Shown here: positions 49,901-60,000 of the stretch, in pieces
Position numbering within the stretch: position 1 is the stretch's first letter
Layout of the letters: each line of letters opens with the position of its first letter
From: Flavobacteriales bacterium
GTDB lineage: Bacteria > Bacteroidota > Bacteroidia > Flavobacteriales > Flavobacteriaceae
Assembly (NCBI GenBank): GCA_026993355.1
Contig: JALWTX010000002.1
Span: 28,365-92,364, forward strand
Length of the DNA: 64,000 bases
Reading direction: 5' to 3'
Notes under the pieces: generated by a model
Database searches by the model: none
The model's input: only the letters and a program-made list of their open reading frames with translations
Told to the model about the DNA's origin: nothing
Position numbers and translations under genes: made by a program

Positions 49901-51262
49901 TCAAATTCGGCCGGTGCCGAAGTGCAACGCCCGTTAGCAACTGTCGTGATTGGTGGTATGATTACTTCGACCATTTTAACTTTGATTGTACTACCTGTTT
50001 TGTATAAGCTTGTTGAGACCGGTTTTTCATGGAAAAATAAATTTAGTCCGATTAAATTGGCGGCTGGATTGTTTTTCTTATTTTTTTTATGGCCGGTTAA
50101 CAAAGTAATAGCGCAACAGCAACCAACGACATTGGATGATCAAACAGCTATTGAAATTGCTATAAAAAAATATCCCTCTATTAAAGCGGCTGAATTGGAA
50201 ATAAAACGACAAAGAGTTTTGAAAAATACAATTTTTGATATAGGTGAAACAGAGGTGTTTACCGGTCAGGAAGAAGTTAGCCCACAGAATGTTGGGGTGC
50301 AAAATAATTTAGGATTTAACCAATCCGGCATAGCTTTATTGCAAATAAATGCCCAAAAAAAATTATGGAAAGCCGGTATGGAAAAAGCTAAAATTAAAGC
50401 TGATTTGACAAAAGCGCAACTCATTAAAGAAGTTAGTATAGCTTGGTATACGGCTTATTATGCCCAGCAAAGATTTGAACTTTATAAAAATATAGATACT
50501 CTATATCATAATTTTGTAAAAGCAGCCCAATTGAAATTTAAAACAGGAGAAACAGCCAAAATTGCTTATTTATCTGCCTTGTCACAATACCGTACATTCA
50601 AGATTAAACAACAAGAAGCAGATGCTTATTTCAAAACAAGTTTGTATTTCCTAAATCAGTATTTGGGCTTTAAAAAAATTGAAGCTATCAAGTTAAAACT
50701 TCCGGAAAAAAAACAGTCAAATTCGAATTTTATGTCGAAAGATTTTAAAAACGGATTACTTGTACGAACTTATCAAGCCGAGGTTAATGAGGCCGAAGCA
50801 AAATGGAAAACAGTTAAAAAACAGTGGTTGCCAAAGTTTAACCTTGGTTTTAAAAAGCAAAGCATTGATGGGGTGCCGGGTTTTAAAGCTTGGGAGGTCG
50901 GAATGTCTTTGCCGCTAAATATATGGTCTGTAAAATCCAAAGCCAAAGCGGCTAAAATGTCTTATCAAATCGCTGAAGCCGAAATGTCTAAAAAAATAAG
51001 GCAAACACAAACTTTTTACCTGCAGCTATTGACTAAAAAAGCCAGTATGTTACGTATTTTGCATTATTACGAAACAGAAGCAATCCCTTTGGCCGATGAA
51101 CAAATTGAAAAGGTTTATGCAGCCTACTTGCTGGGTGATATAGATTATATTCAATTTATTCAAAACATTCAGTCCGCTATAAAAATAAAATTAGCTTATT
51201 TAAAAAAAGAGCTTGATTATCAGCAAATTGTTATTCAACTAAATTATTTATTAAAATCTTAA
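46919..51262 (+). CDS. CusA/CzcA heavy-metal RND pump fused to a TolC-like outer-membrane factor
   Basis: A 1447-residue fusion. Residues about 1-1040 are a CusA/CzcA-type pump: VPVDALPDITNNQV, DFGILVDGAVIIVE (proton-relay Asp in TM4), the periplasmic DPMPMDIADVFV region and VLFGVAVLNGLVLISS in the second half. Residues about 1048-1064 form a hydrophobic helix ending NKVIA, like an internal signal peptide, and the rest (to 1447) is a TolC-like outer-membrane factor with long coiled-coil helices (LWKAGMEKAKIKADLTKAQL). It should pump metal ions from the periplasm or cytoplasm out of the cell with the adaptor encoded next. Confidence 0.9.
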   Translation: MINNIINFSIKNKPIIGLLTIALIIGGFFAMTKVPVDALPDITNNQVLVITTAPNLGTEDIEQFVTYPVELAVANLPDVTEIRSVSRFGLSVVTIVFKESAGTYLPRQLVNEALAEAKEKIPEGFGSPFMAPVSTGLGEIYQYTLEVAPGYEDKYDDMELRTIQDWIIKRQMAMLPGVVEVNSFGGRGKQYEVAVNPDKLKSMGLTINDIYKALKDNNQNVGGAYIEKNHQANFIRGEGLMRSLDDIKNTLVKNINGQPIFIRDVAKVQYGNFLRYGAFTKNGKGEAVGGIVMMLKGANSNEVIKNVKKRVAQIQKSLPAGIKIKPFLDRSKLIKNTTTTVVENLLLGAIIVILVLVLFLGNVRGGLIVASVIPLALLFSFIMMKIFGVWANLMSMGALDFGILVDGAVIIVEAMIFYLYTNKYIGKKLAAKDRDEIAFKSASKMMNSAFFGQLIILIVFIPVLALQGVEGKMFIPMAMTFGFAIIGVMILSLTYVPMMAALLLQPPKNANKSWGEKIIEKLENFYLPVLDWALRHTRAVLGFALALLLLGGYLFTQMGAEFIPKLDEGDFAFQEFYKPGTALSEVMENTTKIEKAVLDNFPDEIESIQSRVGVANIPMDPMPMDIADVFVILKPKSQWKKAKTKQELIEKIEKVISMFPGINFEFTQPIEMRFNELLTGVREDIAIKLYGDDLNVLADKAQKIAKLVAGINGVGRIKVEATRGLPQITVHYNRQKLGQYNLKIKDLNKIIATAFSGQTAGQIYEGERMFDLVVRLGKQHRKSIEDLKNLYVNLPGGQQIPLKTVADISYRPGPMQIGRENTNRRTYVGVNVRDRDVKSLVDEIQSLLDKKLDLPAGYYVRYGGAFENLQRATKRLSLVVPLALALIFILVFFAVKSFKQTLMIYLAVPFAAVGGILALYLRDMPFSISAGVGFIVLFGVAVLNGLVLISSFNELKQKGIKNIDELIKKGAVRRLRPIFLTASTDILGFLPMAISNSAGAEVQRPLATVVIGGMITSTILTLIVLPVLYKLVETGFSWKNKFSPIKLAAGLFFLFFLWPVNKVIAQQQPTTLDDQTAIEIAIKKYPSIKAAELEIKRQRVLKNTIFDIGETEVFTGQEEVSPQNVGVQNNLGFNQSGIALLQINAQKKLWKAGMEKAKIKADLTKAQLIKEVSIAWYTAYYAQQRFELYKNIDTLYHNFVKAAQLKFKTGETAKIAYLSALSQYRTFKIKQQEADAYFKTSLYFLNQYLGFKKIEAIKLKLPEKKQSNSNFMSKDFKNGLLVRTYQAEVNEAEAKWKTVKKQWLPKFNLGFKKQSIDGVPGFKAWEVGMSLPLNIWSVKSKAKAAKMSYQIAEAEMSKKIRQTQTFYLQLLTKKASMLRILHYYETEAIPLADEQIEKVYAAYLLGDIDYIQFIQNIQSAIKIKLAYLKKELDYQQIVIQLNYLLKS

Positions 51263-51273
51263 TATTAAAACTT

Positions 51274-52446
51274 ATGAAAAAATACATATTATCCCTTATC
51301 CTTCTCTTTGCAATTATCTCTTGTCAAACAGAGAAACAAAAAACAAGTGAAGAACCCTCGGAACAAGAAGAAAGCACACCTGCCGAAGTTAGTTTAAGCC
51401 GTCGGCAAATGACTGTTTTAAATTTAAAAATTGATACATTACCTAAACGGAATTTATCCAGTACCATTAAAATAAACGGAGAAATGGTAGTGCCGCCTTC
51501 TGAGCAAGCAGCAGTATCTGCAGTTATTGGGGGAAATATTAAAAAAATTAATGTTTTTCAGGGTGACAAAGTTAGAAAGGGACAAGTTTTAGCCGTATTG
51601 ACACATCCCAATTATATAAAGTTGCAAGAAGATTATGCCCAAGAAGCACAAGGTTTAGACTATTTAAAAGCTGAGTATGAACGCCAAAAAAAACTATATA
51701 ATCAGCAAGCCGGGTCAGGCAAAGCTTTTCAAAAAGCACAAGCTGATTATTTAATGGCAAAATCAAGGGTCAAAGCTTTAGCTACGCAATTAAAGCTCTT
51801 GCATTTATCGCCCGAAAAAGTAAAAAAAGGTCAAATTTCGTCTGAAATCTTTTTAATTGCACCCATAAATGGTTATATAACGCAAATTAAGGCTAAAATC
51901 GGCGCGTATGTTAACCCTAAAGAGCCTATTTTTGAAATTGTGAACAATAATGCCATTCATCCGGATTTTAAAATTTATGAAAAGGAGGCAGATTTAGTGA
52001 ACAAAGGTCAACTTATTCATTTTACCTTAGCTAACCGTCCGGAAAAAGAATATACAGCAAAAGTATTTGCCATAGGGAAGGAGTTTGAACCCGAAACCCG
52101 TTCTATTCCGGTACATGCCCATTTAACACATCCGGTCAAAGGGCTTATACCCGGCATGTATTTGACCGGACATTTGCATAAAGACAATGCTTATGTGACG
52201 GCTGTACCGCATGATGCGATAGTAAAAAAAGGGACTAAATTTTTTATCTTTGCCACAAATCCGGTAAAGTCATCTAATAAGCAAACAAATTTTAAAATGA
52301 TTGAAGTACTTCCGGGTGAAAAAGATCAAAAATATGTGGCTATTCAATTAATAGATTCCTTGCCTAAAGGGGCAAAAATAGTTTTGAATAATGCTTATTA
52401 TTTGCTTTCGGATATAGAAAAATCTGAAACCGGAGATGATGATTAA
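51274..52446 (+). CDS. CusB-like RND periplasmic adaptor lipoprotein
   Basis: A 390-residue lipoprotein (signal peptide ending IISC). Order: a short Glu/Ser-rich linker, a barrel-sandwich/lipoyl half (VSAVIGGNIKKINVFQGDKVRKGQVLAVL), an alpha hairpin (residues about 115-170), the second lipoyl half (IFLIAPINGYITQIKAKIGAYV) and beta-barrel plus C-terminal domain. It bridges the pump and the outer-membrane part of the fused protein. No metal-binding Met cluster or C-terminal heavy-metal domain is evident. It follows the pump gene by 11 bases. Confidence 0.92.
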   Translation: MKKYILSLILLFAIISCQTEKQKTSEEPSEQEESTPAEVSLSRRQMTVLNLKIDTLPKRNLSSTIKINGEMVVPPSEQAAVSAVIGGNIKKINVFQGDKVRKGQVLAVLTHPNYIKLQEDYAQEAQGLDYLKAEYERQKKLYNQQAGSGKAFQKAQADYLMAKSRVKALATQLKLLHLSPEKVKKGQISSEIFLIAPINGYITQIKAKIGAYVNPKEPIFEIVNNNAIHPDFKIYEKEADLVNKGQLIHFTLANRPEKEYTAKVFAIGKEFEPETRSIPVHAHLTHPVKGLIPGMYLTGHLHKDNAYVTAVPHDAIVKKGTKFFIFATNPVKSSNKQTNFKMIEVLPGEKDQKYVAIQLIDSLPKGAKIVLNNAYYLLSDIEKSETGDDD

Positions 52447-52471
52447 TCAATTAAACTAAAAATAACATATA

Positions 52472-52960
52472 ATGAAAACAAAATTAAAATTAATTGCTTT
52501 ATTGGGTTTTATGTTGATGAGCCTATCAACTGTATTAGGACAACAAAAGGAAAGCCAACCGGAAAAATTCCGTTTGATAGCAGGTGTGCGGGTCAATCCG
52601 CTTGTTATTTATGATTTTGAAGGCCATGTAGCCAACAAAACTTTATTGCATGCAGAGTTGGGGGCGCTTTTTAAAAAGAAATATTATACATCTTTAGGTT
52701 ATACAGCAGCGGTCAATGCCTTGTATAATTTTAATGAATATTGGTTTATCGGGTTTGATAAAAAACTTCCTGTATCGTGGGTTGTTGCAGAAGAATATAA
52801 TTTTAACAATGAGAATTTATACATTCAATCGGGATTTAATTTTAAAATCAGCAAGATTGGAAATGTCTTTGCTTTTTTATTTACACCGACAGATTACTTT
52901 GATCTGGGTTTAAAAGTAGGTGTTTTTATTCCACTTAATTTTGTCATTACCCAAAAATAA
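52472..52960 (+). CDS. Secreted outer-membrane-type protein, unknown function
   Basis: A 162-residue protein with a signal peptide (KLKLIALLGFMLMSLSTVLG, cleavage before QQ). The mature protein alternates hydrophobic and polar residues with many aromatic strand ends and finishes on a beta strand, as in small eight-stranded outer-membrane barrels. It is 25 bases after the adaptor gene and just before a terminator, so it belongs to the metal-efflux operon. No defined family was recognised. Confidence 0.65.
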   Translation: MKTKLKLIALLGFMLMSLSTVLGQQKESQPEKFRLIAGVRVNPLVIYDFEGHVANKTLLHAELGALFKKKYYTSLGYTAAVNALYNFNEYWFIGFDKKLPVSWVVAEEYNFNNENLYIQSGFNFKISKIGNVFAFLFTPTDYFDLGLKVGVFIPLNFVITQK

Positions 52961-52964
52961 ATAA

Positions 52965-52997
52965 AACCGGCTGCTTAATTAAGGCAGCCGGCTTTTT
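52965..52997. terminator. Bidirectional terminator after the metal-efflux operon
   Basis: Stem CCGGCTGC 52967-52974 with GCAGCCGG 52984-52991, 9-base loop, A run before and T run after. It lies between converging genes and can serve both. Confidence 0.85.
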
Positions 52998-53019
52998 AAT
53001 GGAATACAGTAAAAACCGA

Positions 53020-55797
53020 TTAAGGTACCAATTGTTTTGCTTTTTCTTGCGCATTTTTCATAATTAAGGCAGCTTTATTGGCTGCTTCAGTTTCCAATAT
53101 TTGGGCTTTTTTGTCGGCTTGTTGGACTATTTTTTTGGCCAAAGCTTGGGCTGCTAACTTTTTAAATGGATCATTACCGGCTTCTTTTATCAATTTTTCT
53201 GCTTGTTTTTGGGCTTCACTTCTGATTTTATCGCCGGCTTTTTTAGCCGTCGTTTTAAGTTTCTCTGCTTCAATTTCAGCTTGTTTTAAAATATCAGCTG
53301 CTTTTTGACGGGCTGCTTCTGTCGCTTTTTCTTTGACAACGGCAACACTTTCATCTATTTTTTGATTAACTGCTTGTGTAACAATCTCTTGTGCGTTATC
53401 CCCTTGAACATTTCCGATAACAGGTATAATTTTGGGTTGCTTATAATTTCCTTTTATTTTAAACGTTAGTGGAATAATATCGCCCAAGTTGGTTTTTAAG
53501 CCTAAAAAATTGACTTTGCCGATTAAATTACCTAAAATCTGATTGGCTTTGCCTCCCAACATTTTGCGGGGGACCTCTAAACGCCATACAAAATCGATAG
53601 TTTGATCCAAACCCACACGCCCCTGCAACCCGGACTTTATACCGTTTATTTTAAAATGAAAAGGTTTAACTTGCATATTGCCATGGTCAATTTCAAATTG
53701 CGCTTTGATTTGATCGACTGTCGCTTGGTCCAAGCCTTTTATTTTTAACAATTCGCTTACTTTTTTCACGACATCTATGCCTGCGACACTAATATTTCCG
53801 GTTTTGAATAAGCCTTTTGCCTCCAGAGTTTGCAATTCCGGATTCATCTGGTTGTCAAGAGCTACTTTCATCTGCATATCCGAAAATAATTGCCCGCTTA
53901 TCTTTTTTAGTATGGGTGCATAAGTTTTAAATAAAGTTAACTTTTCTGCGGTTTGATTAATGGCTACTTGGTCCATTACTAACTTTAAAGCTGTTTCAAC
54001 ATCCGGTTTTGAGGTGTCATAAACGCCGGCTATTTTTAATTGGCCACCAAAAGCTTTTGACCAAATACTGGACAATTCGGCTTTTTGTTTATCGACCTTT
54101 ACTTCACCTTTTAATTTATTTAAAATTAAATCTTTGTACCGGACTTTGTCAGCATCGGCTTTAAAAATGACAGCTATGTTTTTGGGTATACGAATGAGAC
54201 TGTCTTGAGAAGCGCTTTGTGTTTCTTGGCTGTCTGGCGTCATAAATTCATTCATGTTAATATAATTGGAATGCAAATCGGCATGAGCTATTAAAACTTC
54301 ATCCTTTTTCAAAAAATAACTGATATAATTGGTAATTTCTCCTTTTATGTCAAAATCGCTTTGCCCGATTTGGCTGTTAAACCGGTTAAGCTTTAAGGCT
54401 TGTGGGGTAATATCTATCTGTGCATTATTTATTTTGACCGGGTAAGGCATATCTTTTGCAGCCAAATCAAAACCAGTTAAATCGAAATAACCCTTGGCTT
54501 TAAATTGGTCAAAGGCTTGTTTTTCAATAGCTGAAACATGACCATCTAAATTAATATCCGCTTTTAGAATACCCTTTAATTTTTTTATTTGCGGCAAATA
54601 AACGGCTTGTTTAATATGACTTAGATCCATTGCAGACCGAAAGGCTGTTTTAATTTCAGGGTCAGTCATCAAGTGCTTTAAATATAAATAGCCTTTTGCG
54701 TCATTGCCGGCAATGGCAAAATTAATTTTAGGCAGGCTGACCGTGGTTAAATCAAGGTCTTTTCCGCCGGGAAAATTAACTGCGCCAACGACATTAATAT
54801 TTTGAACAGCTTGTGGTAAATCAGGGTATTTTATATAACCTTGTTTGATAGTAAATTCTGTTCCAAATGCCGGAAAATTTTTGTCGTTATAAGTCCCTTT
54901 AACATATCCCTTGATGCTGGCTACACCATTGGTTTTTAATCCTTTAAAATCGGGCATGTAAGCTTTGGGGACCAATGATAATAAATTTTTTAGTTGACTG
55001 CCGGCTGTTTGGTATTTGATATCCATGTTAGTATCATCATCTTTTAAAGCCAGCATCATATCTAATTGTAAAGGCAATTCATTAAAAGACAAATGGGCAT
55101 TTTTTATTTGATATTTACTAAATTCATCTTCTATATTGACTTGTGCATCGGCCTTTGCCCGGACTTGGTTTAAGTAATGAATGCCATCATATTTGACATT
55201 AAGCGTGTCGATTTGACTTTTATTTTTTAAGATATAGGCTTTATCGGTAAAAATGCCCTCACCTGTTTGATTTAAATTCCTGATTTTTAAATGCATATTC
55301 ATGCTTTCATCATCATAGTCCAAATTGGCATGTGCAATCGCATAATTTTGCAGTTTAACGGCATAAGATGATGTTTCTTCTTTAGTTGCATGGGTGGTAT
55401 CGGTTTTTACAATATCATAATTTGCTTTTCCGTTTTTTAATACTTTAATTTTAAAGTCGGCACCTTCCAAACCTATTTTTTTAATTTCAATATCTTTTTT
55501 AAATAATAAACGTTTGGCGTCCAAGCTCATTTTGAACTGGTCGATATGGGCCAATCTGACATCTTTAAAATCACCTTTTCCATCTATTCTAAAATTGGAA
55601 ACCATCACATTCAGGTTAGGAAAATCACGAAAAAAGGATAAATCCAATTGATCATAATCCAAGCTGGCATTTAAGTTTTGATTAATTTCATTTTTGATGA
55701 ATTTTTCGATGTCTTTTTTAAAAAAATAGGGGACAACCGCTAATGTAACAATTATAACGATTAAGCTGCTTAAGACAATTTTTAGTGCTTTTTTCAT
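53020..55797 (-). CDS. AsmA-family protein with Ala/Lys-rich C-terminal tail
   Basis: A 925-residue protein with an N-terminal TM anchor (IVLSSLIVIIVTLAVVPYFF), then a long beta-rich AsmA/TamB-type region (ASLDYDQLDLSFFRDFPNLNVM; DVVKKVSELLKIKGLDQATV near the AsmA_2 end). Such proteins span the periplasm and take part in lipid transport to, or homeostasis of, the outer membrane. From about residue 785 the chain becomes an Ala/Lys/Glu coiled-coil of about 140 residues, resembling an apolipoprotein helix, not usual for the family. Own promoter box upstream; single gene. Confidence 0.85.
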   Translation of the reverse strand: MKKALKIVLSSLIVIIVTLAVVPYFFKKDIEKFIKNEINQNLNASLDYDQLDLSFFRDFPNLNVMVSNFRIDGKGDFKDVRLAHIDQFKMSLDAKRLLFKKDIEIKKIGLEGADFKIKVLKNGKANYDIVKTDTTHATKEETSSYAVKLQNYAIAHANLDYDDESMNMHLKIRNLNQTGEGIFTDKAYILKNKSQIDTLNVKYDGIHYLNQVRAKADAQVNIEDEFSKYQIKNAHLSFNELPLQLDMMLALKDDDTNMDIKYQTAGSQLKNLLSLVPKAYMPDFKGLKTNGVASIKGYVKGTYNDKNFPAFGTEFTIKQGYIKYPDLPQAVQNINVVGAVNFPGGKDLDLTTVSLPKINFAIAGNDAKGYLYLKHLMTDPEIKTAFRSAMDLSHIKQAVYLPQIKKLKGILKADINLDGHVSAIEKQAFDQFKAKGYFDLTGFDLAAKDMPYPVKINNAQIDITPQALKLNRFNSQIGQSDFDIKGEITNYISYFLKKDEVLIAHADLHSNYINMNEFMTPDSQETQSASQDSLIRIPKNIAVIFKADADKVRYKDLILNKLKGEVKVDKQKAELSSIWSKAFGGQLKIAGVYDTSKPDVETALKLVMDQVAINQTAEKLTLFKTYAPILKKISGQLFSDMQMKVALDNQMNPELQTLEAKGLFKTGNISVAGIDVVKKVSELLKIKGLDQATVDQIKAQFEIDHGNMQVKPFHFKINGIKSGLQGRVGLDQTIDFVWRLEVPRKMLGGKANQILGNLIGKVNFLGLKTNLGDIIPLTFKIKGNYKQPKIIPVIGNVQGDNAQEIVTQAVNQKIDESVAVVKEKATEAARQKAADILKQAEIEAEKLKTTAKKAGDKIRSEAQKQAEKLIKEAGNDPFKKLAAQALAKKIVQQADKKAQILETEAANKAALIMKNAQEKAKQLVP

Positions 55798-55818
55798 GAG
55801 TTTTTTATTAATTTAAAG

Positions 55819-55826
55819 CAAATTTA
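55819..55826 (-). promoter_or_regulatory. -7 promoter box of the AsmA-family gene
   Basis: TAAATTTG on the minus strand, 21 bases before the start codon. Confidence 0.5.
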
Positions 55827-55916
55827 AGTAAATAATTTGATAATTGTTTAAATGATTTTTTCTATTTAGAATTGTTCTAAATATAATAGCTTTATGTTAA
55901 AATGTCATTTTTTCTA

Positions 55917-55924
55917 TATCTTTG
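55917..55924 (+). promoter_or_regulatory. -7 promoter box of the act operon
   Basis: TATCTTTG, 48 bases before actA. No other strong box was seen within the operon. Confidence 0.6.
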
Positions 55925-55972
55925 GCATTGTAAAAAAAATGTTAAGGAAAAATTAATATAATTGTAACTCTT

Positions 55973-56977
55973 ATGAAAAAAAGAATGATGTTTTCGGGAA
56001 TCAGTTCGGTTAAAAAAGCCGGATTGATTATGCTCCTGTTTTTGTCTATTTCGGCCTTTGCCGGTGGGCAAACAATGAGTCATCAAGTAACGGCTGTGCC
56101 TATAGCCGGTTCGGTATTAACCCAAGCAGCAGCGGCAACTGCCACAGCTCACGCAAAGGAACAAAAGCTTGAAAATAAGCAGGCTGATGAAGCTGATCAA
56201 AGGCCGTATGATAAGATCGACCCGGAATTTAAGGGGATAGGACCGGGAAATAATACCCTTCCTTTTATTATTTCATTAGTTGTATTTATCTTGGCGACAA
56301 TTTTAGGGAGACGAAAAAATTGTAAAGCACCTAAATTAATGATGTTAGTTGCCTTATTATCATTGGGATATATTGCTAAAATAACTTATGTTGAAGCGCG
56401 TGCCTTAGGACGTCAACACGGTTATGCGCCGGTACAACCGATTTGGTTTTCACATAAGGTACATGTTACACAAAACGGAATCGATTGTGAATACTGTCAT
56501 GTCGATGCCCGTACCAGTCGTCATGCCGGGATTCCCAGCTTAAATGTTTGTATGAACTGTCATAATCAAGTTCATAAAGGAAGTGTTTCCGGCACCAAAG
56601 AAATTGCCAAAATATATAAACATTTAGGTTACAACCCTAAAACCGGTCAATATGATAAACCCGGTAAACCGGTTCAATGGGTAAAAGTTCATAATTTGCC
56701 TGATCATGTTTACTTTAACCATTCACAACATGTGCAAGCCGGAAAAGTAAAATGTCAAGAATGCCATGGACCTGTTGAAAAAATGAATCGTGTGGTTGAA
56801 TATAAAGAATTGGCCATGGGCGATTTTTGTTTAGATTGCCACCGCAAACGCGGTATTGACACCTCAAATCCTTATTACAAACATTACAAGTTTAAGGAAA
56901 TGAAAGAAAAACAAGGGATAGATAAAATAACAGTTGACAAAATTGGCGGTGCCGATTGTTCATCTTGTCACTATTAA
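55973..56977 (+). CDS. actA: Alternative complex III pentaheme cytochrome c subunit ActA
   Basis: A 334-residue protein with an N-terminal hydrophobic segment (AGLIMLLFLSISAFA), a second TM helix (IISLVVFILATILG, about residue 99) and five c-heme sites: CEYCH, CMNCH, CQECH, CLDCH and CSSCH. The heme count and size match ActA of the quinol-oxidising complex that replaces the bc1 complex. Extra His in FSHKVHV and FNHSQHV are likely distal heme ligands. First gene of the six-gene act operon. Confidence 0.93.
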   Translation: MKKRMMFSGISSVKKAGLIMLLFLSISAFAGGQTMSHQVTAVPIAGSVLTQAAAATATAHAKEQKLENKQADEADQRPYDKIDPEFKGIGPGNNTLPFIISLVVFILATILGRRKNCKAPKLMMLVALLSLGYIAKITYVEARALGRQHGYAPVQPIWFSHKVHVTQNGIDCEYCHVDARTSRHAGIPSLNVCMNCHNQVHKGSVSGTKEIAKIYKHLGYNPKTGQYDKPGKPVQWVKVHNLPDHVYFNHSQHVQAGKVKCQECHGPVEKMNRVVEYKELAMGDFCLDCHRKRGIDTSNPYYKHYKFKEMKEKQGIDKITVDKIGGADCSSCHY

Positions 56978-57005
56978 TATAAACTAAGGTATAAAACTTA
57001 TACAG

Positions 57006-60000
57006 ATGAAAAAATATTGGAGAAGTTTAGAAGAACTGGAAAGCGTCAAAAAAAATGAAGCTATTGAGCCCTCAATAGAATTTCCGACCGATGGTCTTTC
57101 TAAAGACGAAATAAAGAACAAATACGTTGCAAACCGAAGAGATTTTCTTAAATTATTAGGTTTTTCAACAGCTTATGCCGTGGCGGCTACCAGTTGTCAA
57201 CAACCGGTACGTAAAGCCATTCCTTTTTTACAACGTCCGGAAACGGTTACCCCCGGTGTTGCCAGTCATTATGCGACAACCTTGTCGAATGCCGATGATT
57301 ATGCCAGTGTGGTAGTAAAGGTAAGAGACGGTCGTCCTATTAAAATTGAAGGAAATAAATTATCTAAAATTACACAAGGCGGAACCAATGCACGAATGCA
57401 AGCTGCCATTTTAGATTTGTATGATACAGCCCGATTACAACACCCGGTTAAGAAAGGCAAAAAGATTTCTTGGGAAAAAGCTGATGCCGAAATAACCAAA
57501 AAACTGGGTGAAGTGGCTGCAGCCGGTCAAAAAATCTATATCATCGCTCAAACTATTGTGAGCCCGACTTTTAAAAAATTATTGGCCGATTTTAAAGCAA
57601 AATACCCTACGGCAGAAGTGGTCTATATGGACCCGGTTTCATATGCCGCCATGATTGATGCCAACGAAGCCACTTTTGGCAAAGCCGGCATCCCCAGTTA
57701 TCATTTTGATAAAGCCAAAGTAATAGCCGGATTTAATGCTGACTTTTTAGGAACGTGGTTGTCACCGGTTCAATATGCTGCCGATTATGCCAAAACACGC
57801 GATTTGACTAACGGACAAACCGAAATATCCCGTCATTATCAATTTGAAAGTTTAATGAGTTTAACCGGTAGTAATGCTGATTACCGTCAGTACATTAAAC
57901 CGGCACAAGAGAAAAAACTTCTTATCAAATTGCACAATGCCATTGCCGAAAAAACAGGCCATGATAAGATAAAAGAATTGCCTTGTGAAATTGATGTAAC
58001 AAAATTGGCAAATGATTTGGTAGCCAATAAAGGCGCTTCATTGGTTGTTTCAGGAACCAATGATAAAAATATTCAAGTCATTGTCAACAGCATCAATAAT
58101 ATGTTGGGCAATTACGGTACAACCATAGACTTTAGCCGCGAAACTTTGCTAAGACAAGGCCGTGATGCACAAGTAAAACAAGCTTTTATGGATATGAAAA
58201 ACGGCCAAGCAGGTGCTGTTATTTTCTATCATACAAATCCGGTTTATACATGTCCAAAAGCTGAGAAAAAAGCTAAATTGATTGAAAAATTACCTTTGAG
58301 CATTTCTCTTTCAGATAAAATTGACGAAACCGGTAAACATGTACAATATGTATTGCCCGATAATAACTTTTTAGAATCTTGGTCAGATGCAGAACCTGTT
58401 ACCGGTCATTTTAGTTTAGGACAACCTACCATTCATAAATTATGGGATACGCGTCAAGCACAAGAAAGTTTTATGAAATGGGCCGGTGTGTCTGGTTCTT
58501 ATTATGATTATTTAAAACAGAATTGGATTCATAATATTTTGGCTACGGCCAAATCTTCCGGGCAAGATAATGATAAAAATGTAGCACAAGATAGTGTTGC
58601 AGAAACTTCAGAAAGTATTATCGATTTTACTTCAGGTTGGACAAAAGCCTTACAAGATGGGGTTTATGAAGCCGAAGTAACGGCTGAACATCCTTCATTT
58701 AATGCGGCATATATCAAAGAAAACGAAGCTAAGATTGTTGACTTTAAAAAGCCTGAAGGTATTCAATTAGCCTTGTATCAAAAAGTAGGTATTGGTGGTG
58801 GATTGATGGCAAACAATCCTTGGTTGCAAGAAATGCCTGATCCAATTACAAAAGCTACTTGGGACAATTATATTACTGTTTCACCGGCTACAGCCAAAGA
58901 AAAAGGCTGGCACCAAGAGGAAGTTTTAAAAGTAAAAGCCGGTGATTATGAAGTAGAACTCCCCGTTTTAATTCAACCCGGACAGGATCATTCTACTATC
59001 GGTATTGCCTTAGGTTACGGCAGAACCGCTGCAGGTCCGGTTGCCGATCAAGTTGGGGGTGCCAATGCAGCCGGGTTTGTTGTAGATAAAGATGGTTACC
59101 GTCAATACAGCGGTATCCCGGTTGAAATTAGTAAAACCGGTAAAACCTATCCTTTGGCACAAACCCAAACCCATGACACCATGGAGGGACGTGCCGAAGA
59201 TATTGCCCGTGAAACGACTTTAGCCGCTTGGCAAAAAGATAAACATGCAGGGAACGAAAAACACGTATTCTTCAAAGATAAATTAGAACATGTTAATTTG
59301 TACAAACATGGTTACAATCCGGAAGATTATCCCGGACACCATTGGGGATTGGCAATCGACTATAACAAATGTACCGGTTGTAGTGCCTGTATCGTAGCCT
59401 GTCAAGTTGAAAATAATATTGCCATAGTCGGTAAAGAACAAGTACGCCGACGTCGTAATATGCACTGGTTGCGTATTGACCGGTATTATTCGAGTAAAGA
59501 AGATAAATTATATTCTGAGGTTGAGGACAATCCGGAAGTATTCCATCAACCGGTGATGTGTCAACACTGTGACAATGCCCCATGTGAGAATGTTTGTCCG
59601 GTAGCAGCTACACCACACACCGAAGAAGGTTTGAATGCCATGGCTTATAACCGTTGTATCGGTACCCGTTATTGTATGAATAACTGCCCTTATAAAGTGC
59701 GACGCTTTAACTGGTTTAACTTTGTAGAAGGTGGTGATTACAATTATTTATTCAATGACGAAGTTAAACGTATGGTCTTAAACCCTGATGTAGTTGTCAG
59801 ACAACGTGGGGTAGTGGAAAAATGTACCATGTGTATCCAACGAATTCAAGAAGGAAAATTACGTGCTAAAGATGAAGGTCGTGAATTACGTGACGGAGAA
59901 ATTGAAGTTGCTTGTGAACAAGCCTGTCCTTCAAATGCTATTGTGTTTGGTGATACCAATATGCCGGATGCCCGTATCATAAAATTGTTCCAAGATGAAC

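Noticed and set aside
50025..50120. Possible missed stop or assembly fusion between the RND pump and the TolC part
   Set aside because: The frame is continuous and the junction has a signal-peptide-like helix; such fusions are known in Bacteroidota, so it is taken as genuine.
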